Source: Talinum fruticosum (Eukaryota; Streptophyta; Magnoliopsida; Caryophyllales; Talinaceae). Taken from it: DNA of 64,000 nucleotides. Under the pieces are notes generated by a model. The model was not told the DNA's origin, did no database searches, and saw only the letters and a program-made list of their open reading frames with translations. Made by a program: the position numbers and the translations under genes. The stretch covers positions 3,472,001 through 3,536,000 of the forward strand of contig JAITYX010000032.1 in the NCBI GenBank assembly GCA_021018815.1, given 5' to 3'. Shown in pieces: positions 38,506 through 53,000 of this stretch; positions within the stretch are counted from its first letter, which is position 1, and each line of letters begins with the position of its first letter.

Positions 38506-41500
38506 TATTTAGGGATGAGGAGGGGAGCAGAGAGAGGGAGTAATGGACAAGGAGGTGCAGGTAGCAAACAGAGCCATAATTTGTTTTTGATTTCAGCAAA
38601 GATTTGCCGGTTTCAACTCTTCCCAGTCTCAATTTTCGGCTTTCAATTCACCCCTTTCCCCTTTTTACTTTTATTACTGATTATTGATATTGATTACTGC
38701 ATGATCAGTATTTTTTTCCGGGCAAAATATGATTAGTAATTTAGTAGATTAGTAGTAGTGCTGGGAAAAGTTCGGATTCAGGTCAATTTGAGTTCCAATA
38801 ACTCGGATATTTGGATAAAAATTTGATACCCAAACCTTGTCTAAATTGTAGATTCGAACACCTCGACTAGACCCGAATGTGAATTCGAATGTCCGAATTT
38901 GTGATATAAATGTTCAAAAATTGGACTGAAATTATGTATATGACCGAACCCGAACTCTGAATTTTCAATGTTCGAACGCGAATCTCCAAACTTTTTATTG
39001 AAGATTTTGTATATTTTGGACTAAATTATATTTAAATGCGAATGATCGAATGTCCGAACCCGATTGTCCGAATTTGTATGAACCAGAATTACTCACAAAA
39101 TTTCAACAATCCGAACCCGGATTGCCAAACCCTACCCGAATTTCAATTCGGACAAAAATTTTGTGACCAAATCTGATTTTTTCGGGTTGACAAATTCAAA
39201 CAATCGGGTCGGATGGATTTTTGCCATGCTAAGTACAACTATGTTAAAAATAGATTAAGGCTTCATTATAAAGTATAAACAAAGTATTAATTGATGTAAA
39301 ACAGCCTCATTTCTCAAAGGGAAGAATACGTATTTAAATTTCAAATTTAAGAATGCTTTTGCATTTAAAAAGATAGAGTTGTAATAACAGCATAAAAGCC
39401 CAACTCAGACAAAACTTAAATATTGTATTTTTTATTTTTAAGGATATAGTTTATTTATTTATTTTGGAGCGAAAGGGCATAAAGTCTTAAAATTTTGAAT
39501 ATGATTTTAAGGCAATTTATTGTCGAATTATAAATGCTAGTCTTGTTAAAATTTGAATTTAATATGCAAATTTTGCTTTAGAATCTTTCTCCCTTCCCTT
39601 ATTTTTTAAATTCTTTGCATTGATTAATTTAGTATTATTTTGATGGAAATTTTTTCAAGAAAAAAATAAAATCAAGTTGAAGGATATTTGTAATTGAGCA
39701 TGGGCTTGAGTTTAAGCTTCAAAATTCGTTGAGCTTTAAACCAAGCTTGAGCTTGCATCATATCTAATCGAATGAATAAAGCCAACCAGGCTCGGCTTGG
39801 CTCAACTTACTTAAGCTTGTGGTTCAAAAATCCGAAAAGGTCTTAGTGAAGTTGATTTTACCCTATATATCACTAAATTTGTCGGTTATAAATGAGATTA
39901 ATACATAAGTAAGGCCTATAATTTTCCAATCATAGGTTGAATAAGTGACATAAGAATCACATACCAACTTTCGACCTTAGTTTCATTCATAAATTAATTA
40001 TTTTTAATTTTCAAACTAAACGATGTCTAATTTATATTAATTCAAGTATCAATTTGTAAACTTTCCATTTTAATGCAAATTACAATTCTCACATACTAAA
40101 CAAGAAAGTGAGGATTAATTATTATAAACAAATTCCCATTCCCAAACTAATTCTCTATCTCACCTATAGATATTAAAAATAAACTATCACCCACATCAAC
40201 TACTACACAAAGTAACTAATTCAAACTAGGGTTTTAACAAATTTCAATTCATTAAGGAAAAAATTATTTTTGTAATACATATAGAAATCTAAATTTCAGG
40301 CCATGCTTATTTCAATATTAACATATTTCTTACCGACTTTTTATTATTTTTTACACATATTAACAATTACCTACCCTTCCGTATCAATTATCGTAAATTC
40401 TTATTGTTAAAACGAATAACACCTTAATTAAAGAACATTATCATCTATGATCGAGTCAAAAGAGAATTGAAGAATTTTATGAATGGGAATCAAGTGAAAT
40501 GAGTTTGGTTTCACATTGAAATATCAACGCATTTGTAATCTAAAAATTCAAATTAATTAGACGTTGTGGGTACAACATTTTTAGTTCTGATCTGTCAACT
40601 TTAAGTTGACCGCCACCTAACGTTTGACTCTCCTACCAAAAATTATTATTTATGAAAATCAAAATTTCCAGACTCAGTTCACCAATGTGCCATAAATAAA
40701 CATCTTAATTTTAAAAAATCTAATTTGGACTCTTTTTAAGTTTTTTTTTTATACTGACGTAATAAAAGGCCCAGTCCACATTGAATGACTCCCTCCATTG
40801 ACTGCCGTCCAAGTCAAAACCCACAACTGTAAGTTATTAGGCTTCGCACCCTTCAAAAGCCCACCCAATGTGATCTTAACTCATCGATTTAAGACTGATC
40901 TTGCATATATTAGATGTTAAATATATATTTTTTTTATTTTGATGTATTCTTACTGAATTTTTAAAAATAAAAAATCACCTCAAACCCAACCAAAGATTTT
41001 TGTTATTGGTCCTCATTACTTATTTTTGCTATCAGTATACCTCAAATAAAAAATATCTTTAGAAGGTCATCTTTGAATCAAACCGCCTTTCATCAACCCA
41101 ACAGATGAAGCGTCATCAGTATACCTTAGTGATTTTGATATTATCGTGGATGACTTATTGTTCTTTAGTAGTAATTTCCTATTTTGTGATTGGATGCATG
41201 TTAGGAGAGTCGCAAGCCATATCGATGGAAAAGAAATTGCACGTATTGAATGGATAAGAAAGGGTAGGGTTCCCTACAAACCATTTGCGCGAAAATTGAT
41301 TATTGCGCCTGTACGGTTCGAACTATCTATATTGGGTATCAAATGAGAATACAGAGAGCCCATCATCTACCTAGAATGTTATCTTCCGAACGTAATAAAT
41401 TTGACTTGAGATATGTCTTGAAGTCGGTTAGTAGATATATACTTATTGACTCCATATTTATAAATTAATTTATGTCTTCCCTAAAAAATAATATGCAATT

Positions 41501-44500
41501 AAAGAGTGACACTTGACGAGCTCTCATAGTTAAAAAAAATAATTACATCATTATTGTGAAAAGAAATATTAAAATCAATTAATGTGTATGATAACAAATT
41601 TTAAACAATAAAAAATAAAATTTTAAGGATTTTTTCCGCAATAAATTGCTATGCAATCAGAGACTGATTAGAGGTCCGGATTTGTAAAATCCCTCTTGAG
41701 GGATTGAAAATCTATGGTTCCTTGCCATATGAAAGGGATTGAAAAATACAATTTCTCAAGTGATCCCTTGATAATTGTTGCAGGATTTTGAGAGCAATAG
41801 GCCCGCAAGAAGAGCCCAAAGGAGCACAATATTTTGGGCTTGGGCCAATAAACATGAGACTCCTATCATCACACTTTCTCTGCTCCGTTCCCCTTTCTTT
41901 CTGGTACACTTGGCAGCTTCGTAAACAATGCCACAATGGCCAAGAGCCAACACAGTGTTCTCAAATCCCAGCCCAGTTGTCAGAGAAATAACAATAATTG
42001 CAACAATACTAGTATATTCTACAAATTCTCAGATAAAATCTGGAATAGTTTTCCACAGCAATTGCTGTAGAAGAGTGCAAAACATACCTAAACTTTTCGA
42101 TTTAATGCTTCCAAAATCAGCATCAAGGGTAATACAATGATTACGCTACCGTTCTCTTCAGGATTCTACCTTAGTGTTCTTAACGAAAAAGGGGAAAAAA
42201 GAAAAGAGATACAGCGGGTATAGAACCACACAAAGGAAATGTCAAACTGAGGTTCAACTTCACTAATGTCGGATTCTTTTTTTCTGTTTTTTTTTTTACT
42301 GAAACAAGAAAAGCAAATATGTCATTTACACTAAACAAATATCTTCCCACATCTCACAAGAACATATATTTTTAAAACAATATTGCAATACTACACTCAC
42401 ATGGAGCCCAGAATGTCTTCCAACAACTATCTCACAGAATATCTTTTAAAAAATAACTTTCACAAAAATAATTAACAGAAAAAGGCAAAGTCTTGCGTGG
42501 TACCAAATATCTCGATACGAGGCAGGAAACAAGACATGTAGCACCCAACAGACATACATTCAGGTCCCCAGGAATCTTTCACAGAATTAGGACATCTTGG
42601 TTACTTGAATCTCACACTGATTTTTCATAATATTTCTCAGACCCACAAGAAACGAGTAGTCAAAGCAGATTTCTCACGGTTCGAAATCCGGCTTCTCCTT
42701 TCTTCAGGTCCAGAAGAATGGATTGTTCACAATATCTCAGGGATCAGCATCAGTTAAATGCTCAACATTTTCCAGGAAGGTTATACAGCAAAGGAGGAAT
42801 GCGGGCAGAAGAGGTTTGATATCATAACCAAATCCAAAACTTTACCGAAATACTAAAATTCTAAGGATGGCTCAGTATTTTGGGTTCAGAACTCGCCTTC
42901 GTCTGCCTACTTGACTATATCTGTGCATCCCCTCAGACAGACAGCGAGGGGAAGAGAGAGAGAGTCATCACTTCTGAACCTGTAGTCAATGCCCCTCCAT
43001 AGAATAAAGACTTCTTAAAATTTCCATTAACAAGGTATGTCACATTTGACAGTTTCAAAAATATCTCGAAAATCAAGCAGAAAGACTGAACAGAAAAGAG
43101 GATGCATCCTCAACATATTTCGCCACAAAATATACATTACATGTAAGTTGGAACATGATTGGAGATAAATATTCAGCATGAAAATATCAATATGGACAAT
43201 GTAAGAATGCATTATTTATATAATATCATACGATCACAATCATGGTTTACACACAGGACAACAAAAATCTCATTCCATTACGCTAACAGAAAATAAAATA
43301 CTATCTTTTTCCTGTTTCTAAGAGGACTTGGCAAGCTAGCGGTGCTGATTGTTTGTATCAGAGTAGATATACACAGCTCAAGCAACTAAAGACGATCTTT
43401 TGCCATCACTTGATCATGTTCTAAATCTAACACTAATGTGGACAACCATTGTTCATTGTGGATGATCTTAATGAACTCAGGACTGACAGAGATACATGGA
43501 GGTCGTACTCAAACCTTCAATGTGCATACACCAGAATGCAATGTTCCTTTAAAACAAACTTTTAATCAAAGGTTAGGGTTCAAATTAAGTATCTACAATG
43601 GTCCAAGATTAGAAAAACAACCAATTTGTCATCTCTGAGATCTAGTCATCTAAGTTCCATCCTCAATTTGTATCATGGTGATCTCTTCACTGCTTCAGAA
43701 TTAATTCATGTTTTTCAACGGGTTGATCAATAAACACTGTTGTCCCAAGATATGTCATTCGAGACTGGATGGATGACTATACTGTGTTCATGCTTATCCA
43801 CTTGGCGTAAGCCATCAATCTTAGTGTACAAATTGTAGCATGGAAAATGGAATATCCCAGGCACATGACAATCAATATCAAAATATGCAGTCTTACTGAC
43901 TGCATATTTTCCTTGAATTTCATGGCAACAAGAATATACTAATTCAAGGTCGTCATTACAAGCCTGATGCTCTGTGCCAAATTGTTATGTGACATATGTA
44001 TAAAGAAAACAACCAAGCAGCTAACTAGATAGTCAAGGAAGGTCAAAGGTTTAGTTTGGAGGTCTTCTATGAGCTCCTATTATATTGGTTTATGTTTGAT
44101 GTGTTGTAATGTGCTGAAAATATATTTCAAGGGGCCAAAAACATTTAGGAGTCAACCCTCCCTTGCCATCTGCTTTGGGGCTCTAAAACAGTTAGTGAAA
44201 CACATAAAACTTTTTATAGAATCCCCTTAAAATAGCTGAAAATTTTTCACACAAGATGAAATGAAGAACCAATTATCTTTCATATGGGTAATAGTCTAAA
44301 CATAATCCTCCAATATGAGGGCTCCTAATAGCTTCATCTTTTCAATTTTTTTGAACAAATGCAAAAAATAGTGCTTATATTTATAATTAATATGGTCATA
44401 CTCCCACCCCAAATTCCTAGGATTATCCCCTTTCTTTTTCTGGGGTAAATCCCCACCACCACTTATCACAATTTTTCCAAATGCATGCGCTCATCCACGT

Positions 44501-46215
44501 TGGATTGCACAAAATGTCAACGGGGACCGCACTCCACCTACATAAACAAAGGCTCCCCAGCTTTTGATGAAATTGCTTACATTCACCTGGCCAATGGGAT
44601 TGGCACAATGTTCCACTCACTGAAAATAGTTTAGTCTGTTTAGTGCACAACATATATTATCCAGATAAGGCAATGACATCAAATTGCACTTGTCTTATTA
44701 TCAAGTTGCGAATTGTGATGCCGATGTTGTGTGGTTAATTTATTTACTTGTTAGGAACGGGTCCTCATAACTGTTTACCTCAATAATCAGCTTGGTAATG
44801 GGGTGTTAATATTGGAGTCTGAAAAATAATTACAAACATAAATAAATGGCATGCTGGCTGATCCATTTCATATAACCTTGTCTGATTTTTAGGCTTGCTA
44901 TGATTTTATAAGTACCAATTAATTTTTGGTGTCCACGTTTAAATCACAAAGATTTTTAATTCTATAAAACTTTAACAACTTTTCCGGCTAATGGATGCTA
45001 GGGACTCGATTGATTCCTGGCAACCTAAATCCGCCCATATGCTCTAACTCACTTAATTATTGTACCTCGATCCATTGTGTTAGCCTCCTCTTGCTAGGAG
45101 AAGATGAATATATTAGTCTGGCTTGAATGTGGAAAATTCCAATAGTAATGACCACCAATGTGGAGCTCGCCAAACTAGCATGTGGAAGGATCCATATATA
45201 AGCAACCTAATCTTTGAAGCGGAGGTGCTTATTGAATGTGCAAAAAGTAACTAATCTGACAAAAGGCTCCTCGATAACTAGCTCGACCCTTGGACATAGG
45301 CTATTAGCTCCAGTCTCTATTGCTCCCTTCTAATCACACCTATGGTGATCCTCTGTCAAATCTTCTAGATGGAGGTTTCTCGCCAAGATTTCACAAAGGC
45401 AGATATTATAGATGTCCCTGTCAAAGTCATTAGGTAAAGCTCTTAGAAGAGTACAATTACATACTGACAACAATAGTTGATAGCTATGACTGATGAATGA
45501 TGATACACTAATCTTCTCCCAATAATGCTAAATTAACCCGGAAACAATATAATAAAATCAATCATGCATTTCATGTAACCAATGAGTAAATAAACTAAGA
45601 GAAGGAGAATAAACAGTCTTACAAAATCATATGATATTATCTTATATTATCAACCTTGATTAGAAGACAAATAACTGAAATAGGTGATTATCATGATAGC
45701 ATATCTAATCTCTAGGAAAGATGTGTACTCAGGCATACCTTTTGAGTGATGCAAGTAATCCACTCTTATCTAGCTAAGTTTGCAAGCTGGAAATCAACTT
45801 CATCAAAGATAACTAATGCTCGGGTTTTCCGCCTTCACTTTGGGGAGTTGCTGACACTAACTGCACAGTGATAAGGAACAGCATGAACCATTCCGGGTGT
45901 TAAAAAAGCTGAAGAGATTACTTAAAAATATTCCTCATCTTTAAAGTCACAAATTAAGACCAGAATATATGGAGCATCTGGACAAAGTGATAAACAGATT
46001 CAATTTTCAAATATGAAATCATAACTATGCACAAAATCCAACACCTGCAGACAATTCTTTAAGCATTTTACACCATTTTACACCACACACGGCAGGAGGC
46101 TGTGGGACATTAAGGTATTTCATATTTCTGCCCTCACCCAAGCTTAGATGAACTGTGGATCAAACTTCGGTCAACTCAGACACACGGGTGGTTCCTATGC
46201 CATGCTGTTAAATAT

Positions 46216-46425
46216 TTAGGGTTTTGGACGTTAATAATCTCTACTCTAGGGTATTGGACACCAATAATCCGTACTTATGAAATAGCTTCACATGCTTTGT
46301 ACTTTGAGGGTATTTATTTTGGATTTACCATCATCACCGAGGCAAACATACTTTGACTTTAGTGATTTGATGGAACACTAAGCACTATTTCTTATGTAGA
46401 GATTACTCACGTCCAATACCCTCAA
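46216..46425. mobile_element. Foldback/MITE-like element with ~28-bp inverted ends
   Basis: The left end reads agggttttggacgttaataa and runs on into tctctac at about 46244. The right end, reverse-complemented from about 46425, reads agggtattggacgtgagtaa and runs on into the same tctctac. The interior repeats the agggtattggac phrase once more. The whole is ~210 bp and noncoding. Confidence 0.55.
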
Positions 46426-48026
46426 AGTATGATCATTGGCGTCGAAAACGCCTAAACAAAATTATCAATGTTTTTCATTCCCATAATATTATTTTGGTCC
46501 CTAGGCAAGGAAAGAACCTCTAGCTTGTGAACCTATACATGTTTTGTTTCATGTCACTTGTAGAACATCGAATTCATGTCCCCGACACAAAAAAAAAAAA
46601 AAAAAAAGCAAGTTATTACACTGCAGGTACGTATAAATTATAAACCATCTGGTGAGATCTTCTTCTTATCTTCCTATTTCTCGGTGCTAATGGCAATTGT
46701 GCACGTAAAGAGATCCTGAAAAGTAAAAGAACAGACGCTTCGTACTCCGTCAAATAATTTGTTATTATAGATGACAGGAAAACACACAGGTCCCCTGTCT
46801 TAGATCACATCTGTTTCTCTAATCTCTTATGGCAATCAAACACCATTACACTATGAATACTATTTATAATATATTTTACTGGGATTCAAAAACAATCACA
46901 CACAAATAAGCCAGTCCCTTCAATGATGAAGATTTAACGAAAATTAGAGACAAAGACAAATCATATCACTGCAAACTACAGCACATGATGAAAAGAACGC
47001 TCCGATTTTCAAGGGGAAACAAAAAGGCAATTTAACTAGCACTCTATCTCAAACAGAGCTCAAGCTACTTTACCTATGGGGAAAGACATACAAAGAAAAA
47101 TCAATCTAGCATTATTGTTTAGCCTCATTACAGATCAAACCAATTGATGTTTAAGAATTCAGCAGATGATATGAAATTGCTATACATACACTGAAAAGGA
47201 TATTGCATGGACATCTATGACTTGACCTTGAAAAGAGGCTTCAGAGACAGAAGTGAACAAGGCTTATCAGTAATCTTAGGTCTGCCACAACCATGGTGAC
47301 GATTGTAAGCATATAGGACGTACTTAGATACAAGATGTTCTCCTCCTTTGATGAGAGAAAGTAGAAAAAAAGGGAAAAAAGCATTTGAGGAGAAGTCTTC
47401 ACAGGAAAGTTAAGAAAGAAATCACAAAGCACAGGAAAGTACAAAGACAAAAGAGATCAACAATCCAATTGCACGGCTAATGTACTACCAATGATGAAAC
47501 ACCTCTAAGCATGTCCAATATTTTTGATGAACCTGGGATTCTGTATATAGGGGATATATAATGATTGAACCACAGCCTTTGTCCCTGCAAATAATAATCT
47601 TTCATAAAACTAACAATTTCCAATACATAAAATCCTACTCTTGTCTCATCCATCCCCTAACATAATCAATTATGATTGCATAATCATTCAATTATTTCCC
47701 TTTGAACAATATTAATTTTAGAAAAAAGAAAACAAAAAAAGAGAGACAAAGACACGATTTCCTGCTCTTCGACATAATTTGGCACGTAAATTGCTATGAC
47801 ACTAGAGTTAATAATAACCTTAAACAGCTTAGCTACAATATTGTAAAACTTTGACAACTAACTGTTATCAACGAGTCATTTCAATATTGATAATTTTAGC
47901 AGAACTTCCAAGCTCAGCTGCTTTATCACCACCTAATCTCTTTAACCATCTAAACAGCTAGAAAAACTCTTACAGCAAACAAAAGTAGACATTGTCAGTC
48001 AGAGGGCTTCTGCTAATCTTTATCTT

Positions 48027-48472
48027 CTACATTTTTTTCCTTTTTCTCCCCTGTCGTCCCAGCTTTCGTATTGATGGCCTTCACCAAACTCAAGGCAGGC
48101 CAATAACCGACCACAATACAATCAAATTCGAAGAGTGACCGCTAAACATCTTAGTTTCAGAAGTATACTGCATTATCTCAAACAAATAAATAGGCAACAA
48201 GCTAGACCTCCTTTTCCAAGGTTTCTTTCAAATATGATCTAACTTTAGACTACATTTTTTTCCTTTTTCTCCCCTGTCGTCCCAGCTTTCGTATTGATGG
48301 CCTTCACCAAACTCAAGGCGGGCCAATAACCGACCACAATACAATCAAATTTGAAGAGTGACCGCTAAACATCTTAGTTTCAGAAGTATACTGCATTATC
48401 TCAAACAAATAAATAGGCAACAAGCTAGACCTCCTTTTCCAAGGTTTCTTTCAAATATGATCTAACTTTAGA
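48027..48472. repeat. Two-copy tandem duplication, 223-bp unit
   Basis: Copies 48027-48249 and 48250-48472 both begin ctacatttttttcctttttc. I noticed only two differences (caaggcagg/caaggcggg and attcgaag/atttgaag). The duplication lies about 550 bases upstream of the MYB start codon, so it could sit in that gene's promoter region. Confidence 0.9.
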
Positions 48473-49026
48473 TTAACAAATCATCTTATCAAATAAGCAA
48501 ATGCCTGCGCAAATTCTGATCTTGGAACATCTCAATCCAAGATTGAGATTTATGTAGTAAAGAGATACAGGGGAAAGGGTAGGGGCAAGAGGGGAAGCGG
48601 GGAAGAGGAGAAAGGACATAAGGAAAAAAGTTAAAATGGGAAAGTAAGATGCAAAGAAGAATGTACAGAGATAGCAATAAAATATTTGAGCAAAAAGCTT
48701 GATTTGATGTAAATCACCCTATGGCTTATATGTTTAGAAGAAAAGGCAAAAATAAAAACAGCTACATATCAATTATTCTCATTATTTTATTACAGTTAGT
48801 GGCTTACATCACATCCATAAGGTGACTATTATAAGACGAGAGGGTGTGGAAACAAATGTATGGTGATGATCAAATTCAACATATTTTAATAATATCAGAT
48901 TATCTTCAGGATTTAAAAAATGAATATAGTTAATATATATATGTTAGAGATTTGCACTAGTAACATAACTAGCTAGGCACCATCCATTAGGAGAACTAGA
49001 AGCAAACAGAACTAAAACAGTTGAGA

Positions 49027-50004
49027 ATGGTTCAAGAGGAGATCCGAAAGGGTCCATGGACAGAACAAGAAGACCTTCAGCTGGTCTGCTTTGTGGGATT
49101 ATTTGGGGATCGAAGATGGGATTTCATAGCTAAAGTTTCAGGTTTGAAGGGGCGGGAGACCAATGATAGGTATGCTTATTTGAAGAATAGGGGGCTTTAA
49201 CTAGAAGCATCCCTCTAACCATGATTTTACTGTAGGTTTGAAAAGAACAGGTAAGAGCTGCCGGCTACGATGGGTTAATTACCTGCATCCAGGCCTCAAA
49301 CGAGGAAAGATGACTCCTCATGAAGAGCAACTTATCCTCAAACTGCATTCAGAGTGGGGAAACAGGTATGAACTTCAGAAGCCTATAACAACATTCAAAG
49401 ATTCAATTCAATAACCTTATAGAAGAGTGTATTATGTCATCTGTACAAAAATCAAATCACAAGTCTAGCCTCCAGTAAATCCCTCATGATAACATGCAGA
49501 TGGTCTCGAATTGCTCGAAGATTACCAGGGCGAACTGATAATGAGATAAAGAACTATTGGAGAACACATATGAGGAAGAAAGCACAAGAGAGTAAGCGAG
49601 CAGCAACTCCCTCGTCACCATCAACATCAAACTTTTCTTCTTCATCGTCAACTGACCCAGTAGTTAATTCCGCGGAGAAAACAATGGCAAGCTTTCAGAG
49701 CATAGGAGGTCCAGATATGTCAGCTCAACAAGGAAAGAAGTATCAAAATGATGAGGTCGAGAAAAAGGAAGAATTTTACTCAATGGATGATATATGGCAG
49801 GGCATAACTTCAGAAGAACCAATTAGACCAGTTTATGAAGGAAGTAATTTCTCTTGTCCTCCAATGGCTTCTCCAACGTGGGAATTTTGCCCGGACATGC
49901 TGTGGAAATTGGACGAAGAAGAAAGTAAGACGTTTCCTTCTACTCATGATCAGTTTGTTCCCTACTATGAACATGAGAATACGTCCTGGGCCTCTTGGCC
50001 CTAA
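49027..50004 (+). CDS. MYB59-like: R2R3-MYB transcription factor, MYB48/MYB59 type
   Basis: DNA-binding regulator; Arabidopsis MYB59/MYB48 act in root growth, ion and stress responses. Exons 49027-49141, 49236-49365 and 49500-50004 give 249 residues. R2 has Trp11, Trp31 and Trp51 ([20 protein letters not shown] ... [13 protein letters not shown]). R3 has Trp83 and Trp102, with the usual first Trp replaced by Met64 (RGKMTPHEE), and contains [16 protein letters not shown]. The C terminus is Ser-rich, then acidic with Trp-rich ends. Intron 1 can be cut at a weak donor (cag/gtttga, 49142), which gives the full protein. It can also be cut at a better donor (gatag/gtatgc, 49170), which leads to a stop at 49252. 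A downstream in-frame ATG at 49310 could then start an R3-only form. This matches the conserved alternative splicing reported for MYB48/MYB59. Confidence 0.93.
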
Positions 50005-53000
50005 CTGATTGGTTTAGGCTCAAAGATAGCATCAGTAATTTCATGTCACTGAAACTATAATCTGTACAGTATGGGCTGCACATTAGAAGGCTTAGGTTTC
50101 TTTTATCATCCATAGTCCACCGAGCATTGTAATTTCATGCATGATTATACAAGAGTCCCTAAGTTCTGTGTGTTTTTACCTTAAATTACCATAAGTTGTA
50201 ATAGGTACCTCAACTTTACTTGTTGTAAAAAGACCTTGTCTAGGTGTGACTCTTGGGGTATGAACTTGGATTTGGATTTTTGTAACCTGATTGTTTACAT
50301 TCATGTTGAATTAGAAATTACCCAAGTTTATGTACTGTTATTGTCGGGAAACCCCATCTTGTTTTCCTTTTTATGTGGAATTTTATATGTATATTCAATG
50401 TGTTCTCATGCCTGTAATGTTTATTTGGGTGGAAGCTAAAAGAGGAAGAATTGGGAGAGAAGGAGATGGGTCAGATTTCTTGATTGATCCTAGTTGTATA
50501 AGAAACAGAGCAAACCAAAGCCTTGATGTACACTACTTCAAAACCGACAAAGTAGAAAGATCCAACCCCTTTGGCCCTCTGCTCACCTCAGCTTATTGGG
50601 TTAGCATAATAAAAGAGGAGTGAGTGGGTGTAAAAATGTGATCTGAAATGTAAAACTAGACAAGTAGCGTAGGCCAACATTAACCTATTATGTGTGGCAA
50701 GACAATTCAGATAAAACCTAGTAACTGATAACTTAGAGTTGAGATTGCAAATAGACGTGAGCATCTACGGAAGTCAAAAATATAGATTACCAGACATGAG
50801 AATTACTTAAAGTCTTAAAAAATTTCCTTTTCTTCCCCACTTAATAATGCTACATACAGTGCCAAAGGGTTCAATCAAAAGGATTGTCCTCTTCTACTAA
50901 GTCCAATAAGATACAAAGAACTATAGGGAAGGAAATAAGTAATGCGCCAGCCAAGGGCCCAGGGAAAAGAAACAAACAAGGATTGTATTTGGCCTTTCAT
51001 AGAGCCTCCTCAAGAGAATATTGGATCGAATTGTCTGGCCCTACCACCTCAGTGCTTCAATGACCCAGAAAAAAAGGGGATCTTAAAGGGGAAGTGTCTT
51101 GGTGAAGAAGGCCTCTTACAACAATTCATAAGAATGATTAACAGATCCAGAATGAGTGAACTGGTCAAGGCAGTGGGCCAGCAGGCAAACCAAACCAACC
51201 CAGATTTCCTAAAATAAGGGCCATCTCAGTGTATATTGTTCCCTAACCAAATATTATATGATATATTTGAATAAAGAGTAAAAACATTTTGAAAATTTGA
51301 ATATATATAAGCAAACTGTTTCAGCCTGGCAGTTTTTAGCAGTAGACCCTGATCCTGGATAGGTTTGACTTACTGCACAGCCAGTGTCTGAACTCAGTTC
51401 AGTTCTCATAACATTGTTCAGAAATAATGTGTTCCAACATTTGAAGAGATTATGAAAGCAGAAGAAACGGCAGAACAGTTCATTAACAAAAAGCATAGAA
51501 ATAACTGGAGCTTTCTAGCCAAGATTCTTTTTGTTCTATCACATGCTGCAATTTGGGAAAGGGAGCATCTAATGGGATTCTCCTTCTAGAGTACCAAGAC
51601 AGTCGTTCTCTAAGCCACTGTCATCTTTAGCAGCCTTCAAGAAAATAACTTACAGGTCTCAAATGTTATGCTGATGTCAACAATGAGCATTGAAGATACA
51701 TTAAAAGGCTGACAAACGACATAGCATCAATGTAAAATAATAAAGATTATTTATAGAGGGTTAGAAACGGTTTAATAATGGCTATAAAGCAATCCTTTGC
51801 TTGTGTAGTCAACTGATCAAATAGGATAGCACAAACCCTGATAAAATTCCTAATGACATGGATAATACAGTAGCAGAAGCTGGTGATATACTCGCCAACC
51901 CCCCAAAAATAGAATCCTATTCTTTAACACAACCTACCACATACTAAAAGTGAGTAGAAAGAAGAAAGTTTTGTGACCTTGCTTTTAAACAGATAATTCT
52001 TAACAATTATAGCTCCCCAAAACTGTTCTTTTCCTACTTGAACCAATTGTCATACAGGCTAAAGTGGAATAGCATCCAGCCAACAAAATCATAGCTTATC
52101 AAATACCCCCAAAGTAGAGTCATTAACAAACTCCACTTTATTTAGTCAATGATAAGGAGAATATTGGCACAGTATTTTTAACAGAAATACTTGCTTAATT
52201 CAGTCCTACGAGCACCGAAATAATTTAATTTAAAAGAAAAAGGCATCCAAAAGAGGATCACTCAAAGAGGAATTTCTCCTTCCAATGAGCAAACTAAAAT
52301 TTTCAAACTCTAATAGATACAGAGAAATCACAACTTATAGCTCTACTATTTGATATTCTACCTTCACATAGTAAAAATCACGTTTGATAAGAATAAGACA
52401 ATCACGATGATAAGCAGGAGACCAAACCCAAGTTTGATTTAAAGGAAGAAAGAAAAAGATAATGAACATGGATAGTGAAATGCATTACTACTTTTTCTGC
52501 TCTATCTTTTTCAAAACAATTAACATACTGTATAATTGTATATTTGACCTCCAAAGCCCCCTACACCATTAGTGACTTTCTTGCGTAATACCAACATTAA
52601 TACCAAGAATATCTCAAAAACCGTCATTTTTTTCCAGCCATGTCTTTTACATTTTTACATTGGAATCTCTCGTTATAGTTTAAAATCACAGTCTCGTTTG
52701 CTCCCAAAAAAAAAAAACAGGTCTCACAGAGATATTGCCTCTTGTGAAGAGGTTAAAGATGACCAAATATAGTTGTCTTGCCTTCAAATAAAGCTTATTT
52801 TATTGGAATTTGATTTAAAATTTTTTTACTCATAACAACATTTTTCAAATAGACAAATAAACAAATAATATTTTCTGAAGCCATGTTGCTATAGCACACT
52901 ATACGCAAGCTGCTAATACTTCACAGAGATATTCTCCTCCAAAAAATAAAATTAAAAAAGGAAAGAACGAAAAGTAGTTGGAGGAATCGGCATCATCGAA

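Larger units (their letters stand above)
38560..49026. other. Long repeat-rich intergenic region
   Basis: 38.76-39.2 kb is a degenerate block of cgaacccgaa / ttcggat wording. 39.7-39.83 kb repeats the ggctcgg/aagcttgag family. 41.1-41.35 kb has a weak RNase-H-tail-like frame (FFSSN ... WMHVRRVASHI). 46.2-46.43 kb is a foldback element, and 48.03-48.47 kb is a duplication. In the remainder, on both strands, I found no convincing exon. The longest frames lack family motifs. Confidence 0.5.

Noticed and set aside
41146..41346. Frame resembling the tail of a retroelement RNase H (W-M-H-V-R-R ... A-S-H-I)
   Set aside because: The resemblance is short and the rest of the domain is missing; too weak to list as a feature.
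47216..47360. Minus-strand frame of ~43 codons ending at 47216
   Set aside because: An open run of this length is expected by chance. No acceptor, family motif or neighbouring exon was convincing.
50942..51217. 91-codon frame downstream of the MYB gene
   Set aside because: No recognisable domain, not joined to any exon, and composition like the flanking DNA.
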